Part shown: positions 60,193 to 64,000 of the stretch, piece after piece
Layout: every line of letters begins with the position of its first letter
Numbering within the stretch: position 1 is the first letter of the stretch
Source: Cephalopachus bancanus
Lineage: Eukaryota; Chordata; Mammalia; Primates; Tarsiidae
Direction of reading: 5' to 3'
Assembly: GCA_027257055.1 (NCBI GenBank)
Contig: JAPVLO010000571.1
Coordinates: 1-64,000 of the forward strand
Length of the DNA: 64,000 bases
Notes under the pieces: generated by a model
What the model was told of the DNA's origin: nothing
The model's database searches: none
What the model saw: only the letters and a program-made list of their open reading frames with translations
Translations under genes and position numbers: made by a program

Positions 60193-60666
60193 GAGGTGGA
60201 GGTTACAAGCCTCAAACGCTGCACATCCATTTTCCGAGTCCTGGTGGTGATGGCCAAGTTCAAGGGGAAGCCACTACTACAGAGACACAGATGATGCCCC
60301 GGGAATGCCTCATGCAGCTCCAGGACCACAGCCCTGTCTACTCCGCCTTCCCTGACAACCTCACTCCCTCATGCTCTCCAATGTGACTCTGGCCTTGAAG
60401 ATTCCGTCTTTGTGGCCCCAGCTTTGAGTTTTTCAGTTATAGTCCACTGCCCACAGGTTCCCACGTCCTGGGGACTACAACTGTGGGGACGCTGCAGTCA
60501 CCTTGATCACGCTAGCCTAGGGGACCACGCCCTAGCCCCTGTCCTAATGTTGCCTAACCACATCTCTCGCCCCAGGGTGGTGAACAATTGCCTAACCAAA
60601 GAGCTCCCACTCATCCATGCCTTTGAACAGAAAACCCCGACACCAGAGCAGTGGACGGACCCCTGA
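60193..60666 (+). pseudogene. BOLA2: BOLA2 fragment, exons 2 and 3
   Basis: BOLA2 is a small BolA-domain protein that works with cytosolic glutaredoxin in iron-sulfur handling. Exon 2 (60,193-60,290) reads 'RCTSIFRVLVVMAKFKGKPL' then 'LQRH', with an acceptor AG at 60,191-60,192, but its donor begins AT instead of GT. Exon 3 (60,576-60,666) reads 'NNCLTKELPLIHAFEQKTPT' and then 'PEQW', including the conserved His region, and ends early with a changed C-terminus. Exon 1 with the start codon is not found; an Alu and LTR fragment occupy the expected intron. A broken copy. It lies on the plus strand beyond SGF29, whereas mammals normally have it head to head with SLX1. Confidence 0.87.
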
Positions 60667-61064
60667 GCAGCAGAAATGAGGAGTTGGAACCTGCACAGCC
60701 ATTACATTGTAAGTCAGACCAGTTTCTGTGTCAGTGTGTTGTGTATGAGAGAGTGAGGGGGGCACTTGGGTGGAGTCTAGGACTTGGCCTCCCCCTGCCC
60801 TGCCACCAGTCCATTGTTTTACCTTGGACAAGTACTTCTCCCCATCTAAGCCTCTGTGTCCCGCTTGTCAAGCAACAGTTGTATCATTAAAGGCTCTGCC
60901 TCACAAGCTTGCTCTCTGTACTTCCCTGTAGAGGAATTACAAAGGAGTTTTCCTCTCATCAGTATCCCAACCCTCAGAGAGCTGAGAGTTCCTGCTCTTT
61001 GGCAGCTCTCAGGATGCAGAAATGAGAAGTGCTTATGGTTTCAGGACCCTGACTTTTGAAGAGC
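60667..61064. other. Unassigned DNA after BOLA2
   Basis: May be BOLA2 3'UTR and flank. No other feature recognised. Confidence 0.4.
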
Positions 61065-62240
61065 AGGGGGGATGCTCGTTTCCAGCGGACTGGAAGACTG
61101 GGAGGAGTGAGTAAATGGGTTCCTTCTGGGACGCTGTAGACATATAACCGAGGGAGCACATGAACCACATTACATAAGGTATACTCACTGTTTAATTTTT
61201 CAGTACTGACTGACACATTTGGTAAGGCCTGTAGAGCATGCCAACCAGGTGTTGGCAGGAGCCATAGAAGTCATAGAGTATGAGAGGGTTAGGGTGAGAG
61301 AGAGGTTAAAAATATCAGAAAAAGGTCATGCAGTCAAATTGAAGCTTGAAGTTAAAGCGCAAGACACATTATCAGTTATGTCCCCGACTGTGATGTGAAT
61401 TTCCTCCGGAGGGCATTTACTATTGTTGCTAATAATGGGGAACTCAACCCCAAGGCCTACATAATAAGGAGGTCTGGATTTTAAGCAAAGGCAGCAATTT
61501 GAAGCTAATTGATGCGGAGTAACATTGAGCAGTCAATGTATGTTTGTTAGTATTGGGAAAAGACTGGGGGGCTGTTGAGTTGGTTTTGGGTAGTTCTCAG
61601 GTGAGCCTGGGGTAGTACTATTGTCTTGAGGGGCAGAAGTTGGTAACAACTGAACAACAGGTCTCCCAGTTTTGTCAATGGCCCTATAGGCCAGGTCAGG
61701 ACTTAGTAGGAATGCATATGCAGTTGGATGGTGAACAGGGCACCTTGGTCATAGCTAGTCACATAAGCTCGTATACCCCAGGTAGCTTGTACCCCAAGAA
61801 TAGTGGAGGGGATTGATAATTTTTATGTACAGAGGTATCTGAGTTGGATTTGGGTGGGAAGCCAGGGTGATGTGGGAGGTGTTATTAGGTCCCCCATTGT
61901 AAGTAGCGATAGTGACACATTTCTAATATGGACAGAAGAAGTGATCAGCCTGATCACATTGTTGGTTAGTGGGACTCTTGGGACAGAGATAAAAGTCTGT
62001 TGTCTATAGAGGAATGCAGGGAATCTGTTTATCAACAAGGGCAACAGGGAATAGCCAGAAGGTGCTTTCTTTTTCGATAGGGAATAATTTCACCTTAAAT
62101 ATGTCCTATTTTGGCCTGCCAGGACCTTCCCTGATGTAAAGTATGTCAAGGAAAGGGAATAGACTGAATGTCGAGCATCTCCATGAGGGAGAAAACAGGC
62201 TATGAAATACCACCAGAGCAAGAGAGTTTTAGTTTGAGGG
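61065..62240 (-). pseudogene. Env surface remnant, copy 2
   Basis: Parallel to 41,970-43,140, broken by stops throughout; no intact envelope part. Confidence 0.7.
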
Positions 62241-63070
62241 GGTCTTGTCCGGGTGTAGTCATCCATCATTGACTGTTGTCCTTGGCTTCCTTGGCACAGG
62301 AGTGATGAACCCAAGTGGGTATTTCGTTAGCCTTGAGTGTTGTAGGTGTGGTGAGGACAACAGTGAATGGTCTTTTCCACACAGGGGTTAATTCTTCCTG
62401 AAACTTTTTGATGTAGAACAGATCTCCAGGCTGGAATGGATGACAGGGCATGGAGGATGGGGTTGGTAAAATGGCATGAACATTGGAGTGGACAGCAGCC
62501 TGGACCTGTTGGAGAGACTGTAGACACTTTGACAGAGACATTAGTAATTTCTTCAAGGATTGGGTTTTTTAATAAGGGTAGTAAGGGAGGGGGTCTTGCA
62601 AACATGATTTCACATAGGGTAAACCCAGTCTTGTAAGGGGTACATCGGACTCAAAAGAGGGCTAAAGGTAAGACTTATCCACTTTTCGCCAGTTTCCATT
62701 ATTAATTTGGTTAAATAGTTTTTAGGGTCTGGTTCTCGCATTCTACTTGCCCAAAGCTCTGTGGTCGGTAGGCATAGTGTAACTTCCAGCTTATATTTAA
62801 TGTTCTGCTAGCAATCTGAGTTATGGACCAGGTAAAGGCAGGACCATTGTCAGAACCAATGGAGATAGGGAGTCCAAACCTGGGGATAATTTCATTTAAT
62901 AAATGTTTTGTGACCTTTAGTGCGGTTTTATTTTTTGTGGCAAAGGCCTCCGTCCACCTGAAAAGATGTCTACAAAAACCAGTAGATATGTGCAACTTGC
63001 AGGAAGGGGTTTTACCTCAGTAAAGTCCACTTCCCATATTTCTCCAGGGCTCAGTCCCCGGGTCTTAATA
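62241..63070 (-). pseudogene. Integrase core and C-terminus, copy 2
   Basis: The frame at 62,711-62,995 carries 'SDNGPAF' and 'ECENQTL', the second Asp and the Glu of the DDE triad. 'WEVDFTEV' for the first Asp lies in a different frame near 63,030. The C-terminal 'PCHPFQPGDL' is at 62,266-62,556. Frameshifts separate the parts. Confidence 0.82.
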
Positions 63071-63090
63071 CCTGTGGGCGGTTTTAGTCC

Positions 63091-63807
63091 TTATCTTGCA
63101 TTTACTTGTGCACAGAAAGGACATGTTTTAGTGGTTGGAGCACTGAGACCTCTTAGATTTTGGATATAGTAGAATCGGCTCAGCATTTCAGCCAGTTGGG
63201 TACCTCCCAAGTGTGTGTTAGAGTGAAGCTGATTTACCAGAGTGCGTACAAAGGCAGCTGGTAGGATAATTTTAGAGTCTTTGATTATCCACCATCCCAA
63301 TATCTCTTTTTGTGCCCCTAACTGGCCGGGCTGTTGGGTATAGGTGGGTTGTTCCAGGAGCGAGGGGACTGGGAAAGTTTTAGTGAGTAGGAGAGTGAGG
63401 GACTCGACTGGCAGTTCCGCGTCTTCCCGAGCTGCCTGGTCAGCTAGGCGATTGCCTATTGCCTCTGGAGTGTCTGATTTTTGGTGCCCTCTGTAATGAA
63501 TGACTGCCACCTCCCTGGGGAGCCATATAGCTTTTAAAAGGGCTAAAATTTTCTCTTTGTTTTTTACTCCCACCACATTGAGGAGTCCTTGTTCCCAGTA
63601 TATCATGGCATGGACATGAAGAGTTGCAAAAGTGAACCAGTCATCAGTAAAGATATTTACCTGTTTTCCTGTTCCCCAGTGCAACGCTTGAGTCAAAGTA
63701 ATTATCTCAGCCTTCTGGACAGATGTGCCATTGGTCAAAGACTGTGACCAGATTACATCCTGAACCGTGATCACCTCTGTGCCAGTCTTGCAGACTCCCT
63801 TTATCAA
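63091..63807 (-). pseudogene. Open 238-codon RNase H and integrase zinc domain
   Basis: Longest open retroviral frame in the window. RNase H: 'NIFTDDWFTFATLHVHAM' and 'NRLADQAAR' with acidic residues in place. It then runs without a break into the integrase HHCC domain: 'LHSNTHLGG' (HX3H) and 'CPFCAQ' (CX2C). The equivalent part of copy 1 (44,050-44,770) is broken by stops. It ends 20 bases before the core remnant. No start codon context of its own; it is an internal piece of pol. Confidence 0.85.
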
Positions 63808-64000
63808 TTGACAGCTACCATCTTTGAACAGGTCAGCATCAGCTCAGTCCAGGGGAGTGTCTTGAAGATCAGGACAGCTGGCTTGAGAGACATTCAACAA
63901 ATCCTCTCAATTATGAACTGACATCTCCGGATTATCATCAGGCATTAGAGTGGCTGGATTGAGGCTCTCAGTAGGAGAGAAAGTTAATCTAGGCTGGTCC

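Larger units (their letters stand above)
61065..64000 (-). mobile_element. Second Thr-type ERV copy, env-to-pol part
   Basis: Aligns with 41,970-44,950 of the first copy in the same orientation, with many small differences. On the left it starts abruptly inside env: the transmembrane part and 3' LTR are missing. On the right it runs off the window. Confidence 0.9.

Overview
The window is primate genomic DNA without bacterial features. It is dense in dimeric Alu SINEs, with MIR, L2, L1, MLT1-like and MER1-like relics and several endogenous retroviruses (ERVs). Many Alus share an unusual variant (bodies with 'cagcctgtaatccc', 'ctacaataaatcaaaaa', 'gagactccaactc') that I recognise neither as a standard anthropoid subfamily nor as a lemur/galago type. 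A tarsier-like, non-anthropoid haplorhine is my best guess, by inference.

Layout. 1-16.9 kb: repeat-rich DNA, with poor-looking bases at the very start, a betaretrovirus-type solo LTR (714-2,265) and an inverted relative (about 7.5-8.9 kb). 17,010-23,509: an LTR-bounded gammaretroviral ERV with a tRNA-Gln-type primer site, a Gag matrix start preceded by an in-frame hydrophobic leader, and a gammaretroviral Env tail; its middle is betaretroviral (integrase end, env, LTR). 23.5-26.2 kb: a run of same-orientation Alus. 26,633-32,695: a tRNA-Phe-type ERV with GA-rich LTRs, nested in an older LTR and flanked by a 5-bp duplication. 33-37.6 kb: SINEs and DNA-transposon relics.

37.6-64 kb carries the host genes, the 16p11.2-type set SGF29-SULT1A-SLX1-BOLA2. 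SULT1A (52,857-55,434) has seven coding exons with intact splice sites and reads as a complete 293-residue phenol sulfotransferase. Its neighbours are broken: SLX1 (catalytic tyrosines lost, frameshifts, a stop, no RING exons, a 7.9-kb ERV in intron 1), two partial SGF29 copies in a duplicated block (37.7-39.6 and 56.2-58.4 kb), and a BOLA2 fragment (exons 2-3). This looks like a rearranged segmental duplication in which only SULT1A survived; working parental copies probably lie elsewhere.

A full-length but inactivated ERV with a tRNA-Thr-like primer site fills 41,069-48,983 on the minus strand. A second, 3'-truncated copy starts at 61,065 and runs off the window end; it holds the longest open retroviral frame seen (RNase H plus integrase zinc domain, 63,091-63,807). 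No retroviral element here looks replication-competent: all genes carry stops, frameshifts or deletions.
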